Below, piece by piece: positions 41,709 to 51,296 of a stretch of DNA of 64,000 bases (its first letter is position 1; each line of letters begins with the position of its first letter). Below the pieces are notes generated by a model. That model saw nothing but the letters and a program-made list of their open reading frames with translations, ran no database searches and was not told the origin of the DNA. Made by a program: the position numbers and the translations under genes. Source of the stretch: CAIYRG01 sp963747255 (lineage in GTDB: Bacteria; Pseudomonadota; Alphaproteobacteria; Micropepsales; Micropepsaceae); NCBI GenBank assembly GCA_963747255.1, contig CAVVEG010000018.1, positions 434,001-498,000 on the forward strand. The letters are read 5' to 3'.

Positions 41709-43553
41709 ATGTGCGGCATCAATGGCATCTTTGCTTTTCATCCCGCTGCCCGGGCGCCGGATAGGGCTGAACTCATCAGGACTCGCGATCGGATGGTCGC
41801 CCGCGGACCGGATGGCTTTGGCGAATTCTGGAGCGATGACGGGCGTTGCGGTTTTGGCCATCGCCGCCTTTCCATCATCGACTTGTCCGACCGCGCCGCA
41901 CAGCCGATGTCCAGCGAGGACGGCCGCTATGTCATTTCGTTCAATGGAGAGATCTACAACCATCGCGAATTGCGTTCGGAGCTTGCCCAGCAGGACGTGC
42001 GGTTTCGGACGACTTCGGACACCGAGGTCATCCTGCAACTTTATGCGCGCGATGGTGGCGACATGGTTTCGCGTCTGCGCGGCATGTTTGCTTTGGCCAT
42101 CTGGGACAATTTGCGGCGCCGGCTTTTCCTCGCGAGAGACCCTTACGGCATAAAGCCGCTTTACACCGCGAATGACGGTTGGACTTTCCGGTTTGCGTCG
42201 CAGGTCAAGGCGCTGGTTTCCGGTGGAAACATCTCTAGCGACCAGGAACCCGCCGGAGTCGTCGGATTTCACGTTTTCGGCTCCGTTCCCGAACCATTTA
42301 CCTTCTGGCGCGATATCCGCGCCCTTCCCGCCGGCCATACCCAGATCATCGACGAATTTGGCGCGGAAACGCCTGAACCCTATTTCAATCTGGCCGACAT
42401 ACTTGCCGGCGCGAACCGGCGTCGCGGCGACGGCGCTCGCTGGCTGGACGATGCCCGCGCGGCTCTGACCGGCAGCGTCGGGGCGCATCTTGTTTCGGAC
42501 GTGGAGATCGGAATCTTTCTTTCGGCCGGTGTCGATTCCGGTGCGATATTGGGATTGATCCGGGACTGCGGGCGAACGGGTGTACCGGCGGTTACGCTTT
42601 CATTCGACGAATTCCGCGGCACCGATGAGGATGAGGCGCCGCTCGCCGCGCGGGTTGCGGAACTGTACGGTGCTCGCCACATCGTCAGGCATGTGTCGCA
42701 AAGAGAGTTTTCGGAGTGTCTTTCCGGAATCCTCGACGCCATGGACCAACCGTCCATTGACGGCGTGAACAGCTGGTTCGTGGCCAGGGCGGCCAGGGAA
42801 GCAGGCCTGAAAGTCGCAATCTCCGGTCTCGGTGGCGACGAATTGTTCGCCGGCTATCCGGGTTTTACCCAGGTGCCGAAGTGGCACAGCTATCTCGGCC
42901 CTTTCGCCCGAATCCCCGGGCTCGGCCGGTTCGCGCGCGCCGTTCTGCATGGGATGGCGCCCGGCCTCGAACGAAGCAGGCCCAAGGCCCTGGGGATGCT
43001 GCAATATGCCGGCACATTGCAGGGCGCGTATCTGCTGCGCCGCGCGCTGAACCTGCCCGAGCATCTGGCCTGGCTCGACCGCGATCTGCTCCGGGAAGGG
43101 CTGCGCCGGCTGCACCCCCTGGCAATGCTCAAACGCTGCATGGAGCCGGATCCGGGTTCTGACGTGGCGCGCATTTGCGCACTCGAATCGGTGCATTACA
43201 TGCGCAATCAGTTGTTGCGCGATTGCGATTGGGCCGGCATGGCGCACGGGGTGGAAATCCGTCTGCCGCTGGTTGACGTCGTGTTGCTGAAAGCGGTTGC
43301 GCCGTTCCTGTCCACCCTGTCCGCGGGAAGGGGAAAAGCCGCCCTTGCCGCCGCTCCAACCCGGCCGCTGCCTGCCGAAGTTCTCCGGCGCGCAAAGACG
43401 GGTTTCAGTGTGCCTACGGGGAACTGGCTGCCGGCGGAGATCATGCCGGGGACCACTGGGGAGGCTGTGAAGAGCAAAAGCGCCAGCTCGCGCGGGTGGT
43501 CCCAATTCGTCTTGAGCCGGATGAACGCGGCGGCCGGGGCCTTGCCGACCTGA
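41709..43553 (+). CDS. asnB: Asparagine synthase (glutamine-hydrolysing), polysaccharide-locus type
   Basis: 614 residues from ATG 41709, chosen because Cys must follow Met as the N-terminal nucleophile (MCGINGIFAF). The glutaminase domain has VARGPDGFGEFWSDDG, FGHRRLSIIDLSDRAAQPMS and FNGEIYNHRELR. The synthetase domain has the pyrophosphate loop EIGIFLSAGVDSGAI, and SGLGGDELFAGYPGF. Such AsnB-like enzymes in surface-glycan loci may amidate sugar uronic acids or supply asparagine; which one applies is unknown. It opens the locus. The stop overlaps the next start as TGATG. Confidence 0.92.
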   Translation: MCGINGIFAFHPAARAPDRAELIRTRDRMVARGPDGFGEFWSDDGRCGFGHRRLSIIDLSDRAAQPMSSEDGRYVISFNGEIYNHRELRSELAQQDVRFRTTSDTEVILQLYARDGGDMVSRLRGMFALAIWDNLRRRLFLARDPYGIKPLYTANDGWTFRFASQVKALVSGGNISSDQEPAGVVGFHVFGSVPEPFTFWRDIRALPAGHTQIIDEFGAETPEPYFNLADILAGANRRRGDGARWLDDARAALTGSVGAHLVSDVEIGIFLSAGVDSGAILGLIRDCGRTGVPAVTLSFDEFRGTDEDEAPLAARVAELYGARHIVRHVSQREFSECLSGILDAMDQPSIDGVNSWFVARAAREAGLKVAISGLGGDELFAGYPGFTQVPKWHSYLGPFARIPGLGRFARAVLHGMAPGLERSRPKALGMLQYAGTLQGAYLLRRALNLPEHLAWLDRDLLREGLRRLHPLAMLKRCMEPDPGSDVARICALESVHYMRNQLLRDCDWAGMAHGVEIRLPLVDVVLLKAVAPFLSTLSAGRGKAALAAAPTRPLPAEVLRRAKTGFSVPTGNWLPAEIMPGTTGEAVKSKSASSRGWSQFVLSRMNAAAGALPT

Positions 43554-44638
43554 TGCGACTCCTTGCGCTGACCAATGATTCCACCCGATGCTCCGGCGGA
43601 ATTGCCCAGTACAACCGTGATTTCATTGCGGCCCTGTGTGCGGACGAAAAATTCGCTGTCACGGTTTTGCCGCGCGTCGGGCCCGCGACGGCTGATGCCC
43701 GATCGGATTTTCATGAGGAGAAGCCGATCAAGAACCGGGCGGCTTATTCCGTGCGCGCCGTCATCCGGGCACGTGACGGTTTTGACATTGTATTCTGCGC
43801 CCATCTGAACCTGGCCCCTGTTGCGCGAGCAGCAGCTCTTATCAGCGGCGCCAGGCTCCTCTTCCAGGCCCATGGTGTCGAAGCATGGAATTGTCCTTCA
43901 TCGCTCATCCGGAGATGCATTGAATCAGCGGATCTTGTCCTCTCGGTCTCGCGCTTCACACGCAATCGCGTGCTTTCCTGGGCCTCGATTCCGCCTGAAC
44001 GCGCGATCGTGCTGTCGAATACCGTGCACGGCGCATTTACGCCGGGAAAGGCTGATGCATTGCGCGCCGCATGGGACCTTGAAGGCAAGTTTGTCCTGCT
44101 CAGCGTCGGCCGGATGGTTTCGCACGAAGCCTACAAAGGGCAGGACCGCGTGATCGCCGCCTTGCCTTCGCTTCTGCGCCGCTACCCCAATCTTGCATAT
44201 GTCATTGTGGGCGAGGGCGACGACACCGCGCGGTTGAGATCGCAAGCCGTCGAAGCCGGTGTCTCCGGGCATGTTCTGTTCAAAGGGGCAATGACCCGGG
44301 AACAACTGGTGGATGTTTATCGGATGGCGGACCTGTTCGTGATGCCCTCCACCGGGGAGGGTTTCGGAATCGCCTATCTGGAAGCGATGGCTTGTGGGAC
44401 GCCCGCTTTTGGCCTCGCTTGCGGAGGCGCCGTGGATCCTCTGTGCGATGGCGAACTCGGGTTTGCCGCGGCCGAATCCGAATTCCTGCCGGCTCTGGAG
44501 GCCGCGATTGCGGCTGAACCGCCAGACCCCGACAATCTGGCGCGCGCCGTGCAAGCGCGCTTCGGACATCATGTTTTCGACGCAAGAGTGCGGCAGGCCG
44601 TGAGCCGCTGTGGAGAATCGAATGGCTATCGACACTGA
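43553..44638 (+). CDS. Glycosyltransferase family 4 (GT-B)
   Basis: 361 residues from ATG 43553, overlapping the asnB stop by one base. The N-terminal acceptor domain begins LLALTNDSTRCSGGIAQYN, with ARLLFQAHGVEAWN. The C-terminal Rossmann domain has VLLSVGRMVSHEAYKGQDRV, YVIVGEGDD, and the donor-site motif STGEGFGIAYLEAMACGTPA (E-x7-E). This is a retaining GT4 that adds a sugar from a nucleotide donor at the cytoplasmic face. Donor and acceptor are not readable. Its 3' end overlaps the ABC permease start by 17 bp. Confidence 0.9.
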   Translation: MRLLALTNDSTRCSGGIAQYNRDFIAALCADEKFAVTVLPRVGPATADARSDFHEEKPIKNRAAYSVRAVIRARDGFDIVFCAHLNLAPVARAAALISGARLLFQAHGVEAWNCPSSLIRRCIESADLVLSVSRFTRNRVLSWASIPPERAIVLSNTVHGAFTPGKADALRAAWDLEGKFVLLSVGRMVSHEAYKGQDRVIAALPSLLRRYPNLAYVIVGEGDDTARLRSQAVEAGVSGHVLFKGAMTREQLVDVYRMADLFVMPSTGEGFGIAYLEAMACGTPAFGLACGGAVDPLCDGELGFAAAESEFLPALEAAIAAEPPDPDNLARAVQARFGHHVFDARVRQAVSRCGESNGYRH

Positions 44639-45488
44639 CATGTCGAGTGCCGCTGTTGCACCCTTGCACGACGTTGAGATCGTCCTCGCGCCGGGCAAGG
44701 CCGATGCGCACTATTGGGGAGATCTCTGGCGCTATCGCGAATTGTTCTATGTGCTCGCCTGGCGCGACATCGCCGTTCGTTACAAGCAGACGGTCGTTGG
44801 CGTTCTCTGGGCCGTGCTCAGGCCGTTGCTGACCATGATCATTTTCACGATCATATTTGGCCGCCTCGCGAAATTGCCGAGCGAGGGCGCGGCGCCATAC
44901 GCCCTCATGGTATTCGCCGGGCTTCTGCCGTGGACGTTCTTTTCCACCTCGCTTTCGGATGCTTCCGGCAGCCTGGTCGGCAATGCCCACCTGATCGGCA
45001 AGGTGTACTTCCCGCGCATGATCGTCCCGATCGCGAGCATCGTCGTCTCTCTCGTCGATTTCGCAATCAGCTTTGGTATCCTGATCGGGATGATGGTCTG
45101 GTACCGGTTTGTCCCCGGATGGCAGATCATTTTTCTTCCGGGATTCGTCCTGCTGGCTTTTTTGGCGGCACTCGGCCCTGGTTTGTGGATAACCGCGTTG
45201 AACGTGAAATACCGCGATTTTCGTTATGTCATTCCGTTTCTGGTGCAGCTTGGGATCTATGTTTCGCCGGTCGGCTTCAGTTCGGCGATCGTTCCGGAAC
45301 AGTGGCGGCTGTTCTATTCCCTCAATCCGCTGGTCGGCGTGATTGACGGCTTCCGCTGGTGCATCCTTGGCGAGAGTACGCTCGGTTGGCGCGATGTGGG
45401 AATCAGCGTTGTTGTGATCGCATTTTTTCTCTGGTTCGGCATCCGGCAATTCCGTGCCACCGAAAAGGGTTTCGCGGACTTCATCTGA
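44622..45488 (+). CDS. wzm: ABC-2 polysaccharide exporter permease (Wzm-type)
   Basis: 288 residues from ATG 44622 with GGAG upstream. A cytoplasmic N-terminus of about 60 residues ends in RELFYVLAWRDIAVRYKQTV, VVGVLWAVLRPLLTMIIFTI, then six membrane helices. VYFPRMIVPIASIVVSLVDF, LNVKYRDFRYVIPFLVQLGI and SPVGFSSAIVPEQWRLFYSL are hallmark segments of O-antigen/teichoic acid permeases. With the Wzt ATPase at 46592 it exports the finished lipid-linked glycan across the inner membrane. Confidence 0.92.
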   Translation: MAIDTDMSSAAVAPLHDVEIVLAPGKADAHYWGDLWRYRELFYVLAWRDIAVRYKQTVVGVLWAVLRPLLTMIIFTIIFGRLAKLPSEGAAPYALMVFAGLLPWTFFSTSLSDASGSLVGNAHLIGKVYFPRMIVPIASIVVSLVDFAISFGILIGMMVWYRFVPGWQIIFLPGFVLLAFLAALGPGLWITALNVKYRDFRYVIPFLVQLGIYVSPVGFSSAIVPEQWRLFYSLNPLVGVIDGFRWCILGESTLGWRDVGISVVVIAFFLWFGIRQFRATEKGFADFI

Positions 45489-45492
45489 ACTC

Positions 45493-46560
45493 ATGGGCGG
45501 TTTGCGGACATTACTCGCGTTGGGCGTCGTAATAGCGCACGCGGGGAGCAAATGGGGTCCCACCGGGGGTTACGCCGCTGTCGAGACCTTTTTTGTCATT
45601 AGTGGATTCTATATGGCTCTGATCTACGGCAAATATGGGACGCCGGGATCATTCTTTTTGAGCCGCGCTCTGCGCCTGTACCCGACCTACTTTGTGGCAT
45701 TGGTGATTGCGCTCGCCTATTACAGTTTCGCAGATATAGCGGGTCATCAAGTCGAATTCCTGCAGAGGATCAGCGGGGAAATTGCGCCGATAAAATCCAG
45801 ACTACACCTGGTTTTCGTAGGCTTCACAAACCTCTCTATACTGTTTTCTGAATGGCTGTGGTTTCTGCCGCGTCACGACAACGCTTACCTGATCCTTCCA
45901 CCTATCTGGACGGTCAGCCTCGAGCTGATGTTTTATCTTCTCTGCCCACTACTTCTGAAGTTGCAGACAAGGTGGTTGATTGTGCTTGCTCTGGCGGGCA
46001 TCGCGGCGCGAATGGCGGCCTACGAATTGGGCGCCTCTTCCAGCCTATGGACCGATACATTCTTTCCGTTCGAACTCTCCTTCTTCATAGCAGGCACTCT
46101 CGCTTTCCGCGCATACTCGCGCGACCGATACTTCCGCTCACGCGCTGTTGCGATTGTGCCTTATATCGCCGTCGCAGTGACGCCGTTATTGACCGCACTT
46201 CAGCCCTTGTCGCCGGTTTATGGCCTGCCGGATTACTATTACTCGATGGCCATGATTGCAGTTGTTGCAATCTGCCTGCCAACAACCTTCAACTATTTCA
46301 GAAGATCCAGGCTGGATGCTGTTATCGGCGAGCTGTCCTATCCCCTGTACGTCATTCATTATATATTTGTTGAGCTGTTCATCCCGATACCCGGTTTGCC
46401 CGCACCGGCGGCAACCGTGGCCCTGATCGTCATTCTGTCACTGGCGCACGCAGCATTGCTGAACTGGTTCGTGCAACGGCCGGTCGATGCCTTCAGACAT
46501 GCTGTTTCGGCAGGCAGAAGCGGTTACGCAGCCGCGCCGGGTCTTTCGGCGGCCGCATGA
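45493..46560 (+). CDS. Acyltransferase 3 family membrane protein (OafA-like)
   Basis: 355 residues with about ten membrane helices. It starts MGGLRTLLALGVVIAHAGS with the catalytic-type His in IAHAG, then ETFFVISGFYMALIYGKY and SRALRLYPTYFVALVIAL, the standard acyltransferase-3 motifs (ISGF, RxxRLYP). It probably O-acetylates a sugar of the glycan. The usual N-terminal PALDGLRGIA box is shortened to GGLRTLLALGV. It sits between the Wzm and Wzt genes, an uncommon position, and its codon use is slightly more AT-rich. Confidence 0.85.
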   Translation: MGGLRTLLALGVVIAHAGSKWGPTGGYAAVETFFVISGFYMALIYGKYGTPGSFFLSRALRLYPTYFVALVIALAYYSFADIAGHQVEFLQRISGEIAPIKSRLHLVFVGFTNLSILFSEWLWFLPRHDNAYLILPPIWTVSLELMFYLLCPLLLKLQTRWLIVLALAGIAARMAAYELGASSSLWTDTFFPFELSFFIAGTLAFRAYSRDRYFRSRAVAIVPYIAVAVTPLLTALQPLSPVYGLPDYYYSMAMIAVVAICLPTTFNYFRRSRLDAVIGELSYPLYVIHYIFVELFIPIPGLPAPAATVALIVILSLAHAALLNWFVQRPVDAFRHAVSAGRSGYAAAPGLSAAA

Positions 46561-46591
46561 ATCGCGCCCTCAGATTCGGGAACTTTCGGGA

Positions 46592-47923
46592 ATGACGGGC
46601 GACACGGTGATCCGTGCCGAGGGCCTGTCGAAGCGATATCTGGTCGGGCACCGGACCAGCCGCGATTCCTATCAGTCGCTGCGCGAAACGCTGGTGCGGC
46701 AATCCGGAAAGAGCATTCGCAAAACGATCGACCTCCTTCGCGGGCGCCAGATTGTTGAGGGGGACGAAACAGAAGAGTTCTGGGCGCTGAAGGATGTTTC
46801 CTTCGAGGTCAAGCGTGGCGAAGTCGTCGGGGTGATCGGCCGCAACGGCGCGGGCAAGAGTACGCTGCTGAAGATCCTGTCCCGCATTGTCGAGCCCACC
46901 GGGGGCAACGTAACGGTGAGGGGGCGTATTGCAAGTTTGCTGGAGGTCGGGACCGGCTTTCATCCGGAGCTGACGGGCCGCGAAAATGTCTTTCTCAATG
47001 GCGCTATTCTCGGCATGAGCCGCGCCGAGATCAGGCGCAAATTCGATGAAATCGTCGCATTTGCGGAAGTGGAGAAGTTTCTCGATACGCCGGTGAAGCG
47101 ATATTCCAGCGGAATGTATGTGCGCCTCGCATTTGCAGTCGCGGCCCATCTCGATCCGGAGATCCTGGTCGTGGACGAGGTGCTCGCGGTCGGCGACGCC
47201 GAATTTCAGAAGAAATGTTTGGGCAAAATGTCGGAAGTAGCATCGGTAGGCAGAACCGTTCTGTTTGTTAGTCATAATATGGCCGCTGTCGAGCGGCTTT
47301 GCCGGACCGCGATCCTGCTGCAGAACGGGAAAATTGCAACGCGAGGCACGGTTTTGGAGGCGGTGCAGGCGTATCAAAGCTGTGCCGGTCCCTCCGCCTT
47401 GCTGCACGAATTGGGGGCCGTCCAAAACCGCTCCGGACGGGGTACAATGCGATTCAAAAGCGTGGAAATATGGGGGGAATCAAAGGGGCAGGCACCCGTC
47501 ACGAATGGAGAACTGAATATCCTGATAGCCCTGAGTGGGGATGCCATGCGACCACGGGCATCGAGAGTTGGTATTGGGGTTTCCAGCGCGTTCGGCGCAC
47601 GACTGATTATCTGTTCGACGGAGATGACGATGGCCCGATCCCCTGAAATCGGCGGCAAGACACAATTGCTCTGTCGCATTCCGGGGCTGCCCCTGACAAA
47701 GGGTCGGTACCTCTTGACGCTTTTTATTGAACAGGATCGGGTGATTGAGGACTGGATCCAGGACGCATGTTCATTCGATGTGGATGACGGCGACTTTTTT
47801 GGCTACGGGCGGAATGCGCCATCTGGGTGGGACGGACAACTGGTGCTCGTGCCGCACGCGTGGCAAACCCTTGAGCAACACGCAAAAGCCGTTGGTGAAT
47901 CGGCGTCCTCTTCTTATAGATGA
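46592..47923 (+). CDS. wzt: ABC-2 polysaccharide exporter ATPase with C-terminal glycan-binding domain (Wzt)
   Basis: 443 residues from ATG 46592. The nucleotide-binding domain has Walker A GRNGAGKSTLLK, HPELTGRENVFLNGAILGMS, the signature YSSGMYVRLAFAVAAHLDPE, Walker B ILVVDEVLAVGD, and the switch His in FVSHNM. A linker at about residues 260-290 leads to a beta-sandwich C-terminal domain (RFKSVEIWGESKGQAPVTNG to SFDVDDGDFFGYG). Such domains recognise a terminal modification of the glycan, often a methyl group, before export. This fits the many methyltransferases downstream and implies a capped, length-controlled chain. Confidence 0.92.
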   Translation: MTGDTVIRAEGLSKRYLVGHRTSRDSYQSLRETLVRQSGKSIRKTIDLLRGRQIVEGDETEEFWALKDVSFEVKRGEVVGVIGRNGAGKSTLLKILSRIVEPTGGNVTVRGRIASLLEVGTGFHPELTGRENVFLNGAILGMSRAEIRRKFDEIVAFAEVEKFLDTPVKRYSSGMYVRLAFAVAAHLDPEILVVDEVLAVGDAEFQKKCLGKMSEVASVGRTVLFVSHNMAAVERLCRTAILLQNGKIATRGTVLEAVQAYQSCAGPSALLHELGAVQNRSGRGTMRFKSVEIWGESKGQAPVTNGELNILIALSGDAMRPRASRVGIGVSSAFGARLIICSTEMTMARSPEIGGKTQLLCRIPGLPLTKGRYLLTLFIEQDRVIEDWIQDACSFDVDDGDFFGYGRNAPSGWDGQLVLVPHAWQTLEQHAKAVGESASSSYR

Positions 47924-48930
47924 CAGTCGAGAGTCGAGAGGTGGGTAAATCCGGGAATACACCGGCCATACTGCTGCTGATATTTCGGCGGCCCGAACTC
48001 ACCAGGCGCATGTTTCAAACGGTTCAGAGAGCGCGGCCGGCAAAATTGTATGTTGCGGCAGATGGTCCGCGTACTGACCATAAAGACGATGCGAGCCTCT
48101 GTGAGGAAGCACGGCGCATCGCGACCTGCGTCGATTGGCCATGCAACGTGCAGACGCTTTTCCGAACCCGGAATCTCGGTTGCCGGATCGGTGTCAGCAC
48201 GGCGCTGGACTGGTTTTTCGACCACGAGGAAGCCGGGATCATCCTCGAAGATGATTGCGTTCCGTCAGCCAGTTTCTTCGGGTACTGCTCGGTACTGCTC
48301 GAGCGGTTTCGCGACGATCCGCGCATCATGTGCATCTCGGGCGACAATTTTCAGAAGGGGCGATGCGTAACTCCGTACAGCTATTATTTCTCGCGGCATA
48401 TGAATTGCTGGGGTTGGGCAACCTGGCGTCGCGCGTGGAAACTCTACGACCGGGAAATGGCGCTTTGGCCAGAATTTCGTGACTCGGGGGGCTTGGCTGC
48501 GTGGTCGGACGGGGACGAATCCTTTGTAAATTATTGGCGGGAGATCTTTGACGCCGCCGCGGCCGACAAAATTGATTCCTGGGCTTACCGATTCCTGTTC
48601 ACGTGCTGGGCACATCATGGCTTGACATGCTTGCCCGCAAAAAACCTGGTGTCGAATATCGGACATGGTGAGGACAGCACGCATACGAGTGATTCAAACG
48701 ATTGGCGCGCCTTTCTGCAAGCGGACGAGCTCGCCTTTCCGCTGCATCATCCGGGATTCATGAATCGGTGTGTCGACGCCGACAAGTTCGAGCAACTTAC
48801 GTCCCACGCGTCAGTGCAATCGTCACGGCCTGGCTTGTTTCGCAATGCGGCAAAGAGGTTGCTGCCGAAACCCTGTATCGACGCGCTCAGACAACTCCGC
48901 GCGAGTGCGATCGCACTAACACACAGTTAG
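47920..48930 (+). CDS. Glycosyltransferase family 2-like (hemolytic protein HlpA-like)
   Basis: 336 residues, starting as ATGA at the Wzt stop. A GT-A fold: ILLLIFRRPELTRRMFQTVQ, KLYVAADGPRTDHKDD, VSTALDWFFDHEEAGIILED, then DCVPSASFFGY (acidic metal-binding EDD), and SRHMNCWGWATWRRAWKLYD. The last motif (WGWATWRRAW) is typical of a GT2-related group that often glycosylates O-antigens. The C-terminal third is less conserved. It is a probable inverting transferase acting on the lipid-linked glycan. Confidence 0.85.
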   Translation: MTVESREVGKSGNTPAILLLIFRRPELTRRMFQTVQRARPAKLYVAADGPRTDHKDDASLCEEARRIATCVDWPCNVQTLFRTRNLGCRIGVSTALDWFFDHEEAGIILEDDCVPSASFFGYCSVLLERFRDDPRIMCISGDNFQKGRCVTPYSYYFSRHMNCWGWATWRRAWKLYDREMALWPEFRDSGGLAAWSDGDESFVNYWREIFDAAAADKIDSWAYRFLFTCWAHHGLTCLPAKNLVSNIGHGEDSTHTSDSNDWRAFLQADELAFPLHHPGFMNRCVDADKFEQLTSHASVQSSRPGLFRNAAKRLLPKPCIDALRQLRASAIALTHS

Positions 48931-48944
48931 CGGGTGACCGTAAC

Positions 48945-49703
48945 GTGAACTTTCTGGGCGGCGTGATTCGGAGTGTTTCGCCATCGGCAGCAAACTGGAT
49001 TAATCGTTACCGGCGACAGTTGTTTCCGCCCCGGGAAATTTACGCACTGGGGCCGCTTCATCAAAAAATCGAGAAATGTTTTCCGTTCAGGAACGGGTTC
49101 TTCTTTGAGGTGGGTGCCAATGATGGATTCGAGCAGTCCAACACTGCCTATCTGGAGCGGTATCGCGGCTGGCGGGGAATTCTGGTCGAACCTTTGCCTG
49201 CGCAATTCGCCAAGTGTCGTGCAAACCGGCCGCGGGCGACGGTCATCAATGCCGCGCTGGTGTCCGAAGCAGAGGCGGGGAAGTGCATGGTCATCAGCGA
49301 TGCCAATCTGATGAGCATGATTGACGACGCCTTCAATATTATTTCTCACGACGGCCACGTACAGAGGTTCGGAGGCAAGAAACACATACCGGTACAATCG
49401 CATACAGTGTCCTCCACTACTGTAAGCCGGATTCTGGACAACGCCGGCAACCCGGCAATCGATTTTTTTTCACTCGACGTCGAGGGTTATGAGCTTGAAG
49501 TCATGAGGGGGATCGATTTTGCGCGACACCGTCCGCGCTATTTTCTCGTGGAGGTGCGAAATCTCGACGCGACGGACGAATTCCTGTCGGCTCGCAATTA
49601 CGCCCGCATTGCACAGTGGTCTCACCACGATTTTCTGTACAAAGATCTGCAATTGGGCGTGCAGCGGTCCGGCACCCACCGGCATACGCGCCGTGGCTTT
49701 TGA
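48945..49703 (+). CDS. FkbM-family methyltransferase 1
   Basis: 252 residues from GTG 48945. SAM motif I is FFFEVGANDGFEQSNTAYLE, post-I RGWRGILVEPLPAQFAKC, and the FkbM signature 'IDFFSLDVEGYELEVMRGIDF', followed by PRYFLVEVRN. The FkbM family O-methylates hydroxyls; in surface-polysaccharide loci it usually acts on sugars. The start lies 14 bp after the previous gene. It has no membrane segment. Confidence 0.88.
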   Translation: MNFLGGVIRSVSPSAANWINRYRRQLFPPREIYALGPLHQKIEKCFPFRNGFFFEVGANDGFEQSNTAYLERYRGWRGILVEPLPAQFAKCRANRPRATVINAALVSEAEAGKCMVISDANLMSMIDDAFNIISHDGHVQRFGGKKHIPVQSHTVSSTTVSRILDNAGNPAIDFFSLDVEGYELEVMRGIDFARHRPRYFLVEVRNLDATDEFLSARNYARIAQWSHHDFLYKDLQLGVQRSGTHRHTRRGF

Positions 49704-49716
49704 AAAGACCAAACAA

Positions 49717-50178
49717 ATGAACGTCTGCGATAGGATCGATCCGCCATCCCTGGAATGGATCCTGGATGGGTCAGTTACCCTCGCAATCATCGTTCGAAGC
49801 GATTTCTGTGAACCTGGAATCCGGTTCGTGACGCCAAATGATTTGTCGCAGCAACTGGCCTTCATGCGCCATCCCGCCGGAAAGTGGATCGCACCACACG
49901 TGCACAATCCCGTCTCCCGGGAAGTCCAGTACACCCAGGAGGCGCTCTTCATCCGGAAAGGCGTTCTTCGCGTCGATTTCTACGATACCGGGAAGCGCTA
50001 TCTCGAGAGCCGGATATTGCAAACCGGTGACGTGATCCTGCTCATCCAGGGTGGGCACGGATTTCAGGTTATCGAAGAAGTTGAAATGATCGAAGTGAAA
50101 CAGGGTCCATACGTTGGAGAAGGCGATAAGACGCGGTTCGAAGGTATCAGCGCTGACCGTGCGAGGCTGCCTCGATGA
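49717..50178 (+). CDS. Small cupin-like protein of the sugar pathway
   Basis: 153 residues from ATG 49717 (GTG 49693 is possible and would overlap the previous gene). The double-stranded beta-helix pattern is visible: HPAGKWIAPHVHNPVSREVQ (the first His pair), QEALFIRKGVLRVDFYDTGK, LQTGDVILLIQGGHGFQVIE (third His), and a final VKQGPYVGEGDKTRF. Cupins beside DegT aminotransferases often act as nucleotide-sugar isomerases or binding proteins; the exact activity is unknown. Its stop overlaps the aminotransferase start as ATGA. Confidence 0.6.
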   Translation: MNVCDRIDPPSLEWILDGSVTLAIIVRSDFCEPGIRFVTPNDLSQQLAFMRHPAGKWIAPHVHNPVSREVQYTQEALFIRKGVLRVDFYDTGKRYLESRILQTGDVILLIQGGHGFQVIEEVEMIEVKQGPYVGEGDKTRFEGISADRARLPR

Positions 50179-51296
50179 AGGCACCGTTCGTTCCTGTGAA
50201 TCAGCCGTTGCTGAATGGAAACGAAGAAAACTATCTCGTCGAATGCGTCAGGTCCGGTTGGATTTCGTCCGAGGGCCCATTCGTTACGCGCCTGGAAACC
50301 GGCCTTGCAGGGCGCGTCGGTCGCAAGGAGGCCATCGCAGTCTGCAATGGTTCTGCTGCTCTGGATATTGCCGTCGCCGCTCTTGGTCTTGGACCAGGCG
50401 ATGAAGTCATATTGCCGACATTCACCATCATCTCATGCGCTGCTTCAATTGTGCGAGCCGGTGCCATCCCTGTTGGAGTGGACTGTGATCCTGTGACGTG
50501 GAACATGGATGTCTCCTCTGTTGCTGACGCAATCACGCCGCGAACCAAAGCGATCATGGCTGTCCATATCTATGGCCTACCCGTTGATATGGATCCGGTT
50601 CTTGCACTTGCGCGCAAATTCGATCTGAAGGTGATCGAAGATGCAGCCGAAATGCATGGGCAGACTTACAAAGGCAGACCCTGCGGCAGCTTTGGCGATA
50701 TCAGCACGTTCAGCTTCTATCCGAATAAGCTGATCACCACCGGCGAAGGTGGGATGCTGCTGACGGATGATGCTCATCTTGCAGAACGGTGCCGGTCATT
50801 ACGCAATCTCTGCTTTCAAACAGGCCGCCGTTTTGTGCACGAGGAAATTGGTTGGAACTGCCGCATGAGCAATTTGCAGGCGGCGGTTGGCGTGGCTCAA
50901 CTCGAACGCCTCAATGAATTCGTCATCACCAAGCGCAAAATCGGCGCATATTATAATCGTGTGTTATCCGCTGCACAGGGCATCGCCCTTCCGTTGCCGC
51001 GAACGCAATGTGCCGACAATATTTATTGGGTGTACGGTGTCGTGCTCGATGATTCAGTACCCTTCGACGCACAATTTGCGATGGCTCGTTTGGCCGAATT
51101 GGGTGTTGGAACGCGACCATTCTTTTGGCCAATGCATGAGCAGCCGGTCTTCGCCAGAATGGGATTGTTTTCCGGCGGCCGATTTCCCAATGCGGAACGG
51201 CTGGCGCGCCGGGGATTTTACCTGCCGAGCGGATTGGCGCTGACCGAAGACCAGATGGAAAAGGTCGCAGAAAGCCTGCGCAGCCTGCTGCAATGA
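50175..51296 (+). CDS. DegT/DnrJ/EryC1 aminotransferase (perosamine synthase-like)
   Basis: 373 residues. PLP enzyme of the sugar aminotransferase family: GWISSEGPFVTRLETGLAG, AVCNGSAALDIAVAALGLGP, GDEVILPTFTIISCA, VIEDAAEMHGQTYKGRPCG (Asp for PLP), the Schiff-base Lys in FYPNKLITTGEGGML, and EEIGWNCRMSNLQAAVGVAQ. The WISSEGPFV start is characteristic of GDP-4-keto-6-deoxymannose aminotransferases (Per/RfbE), so GDP-perosamine or a related 4-amino sugar is likely. The Gmd dehydratase is not in this window. It is coupled at both ends (ATGA) with the cupin and methyltransferase genes. Confidence 0.88.
   Translation: MKAPFVPVNQPLLNGNEENYLVECVRSGWISSEGPFVTRLETGLAGRVGRKEAIAVCNGSAALDIAVAALGLGPGDEVILPTFTIISCAASIVRAGAIPVGVDCDPVTWNMDVSSVADAITPRTKAIMAVHIYGLPVDMDPVLALARKFDLKVIEDAAEMHGQTYKGRPCGSFGDISTFSFYPNKLITTGEGGMLLTDDAHLAERCRSLRNLCFQTGRRFVHEEIGWNCRMSNLQAAVGVAQLERLNEFVITKRKIGAYYNRVLSAAQGIALPLPRTQCADNIYWVYGVVLDDSVPFDAQFAMARLAELGVGTRPFFWPMHEQPVFARMGLFSGGRFPNAERLARRGFYLPSGLALTEDQMEKVAESLRSLLQ

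Noticed and set aside
44280..45563. Long minus-strand frame opposite the glycosyltransferase and the ABC permease
   Set aside because: The permease is a clear Wzm homologue; the antisense product is a charged low-complexity sequence with no motif.
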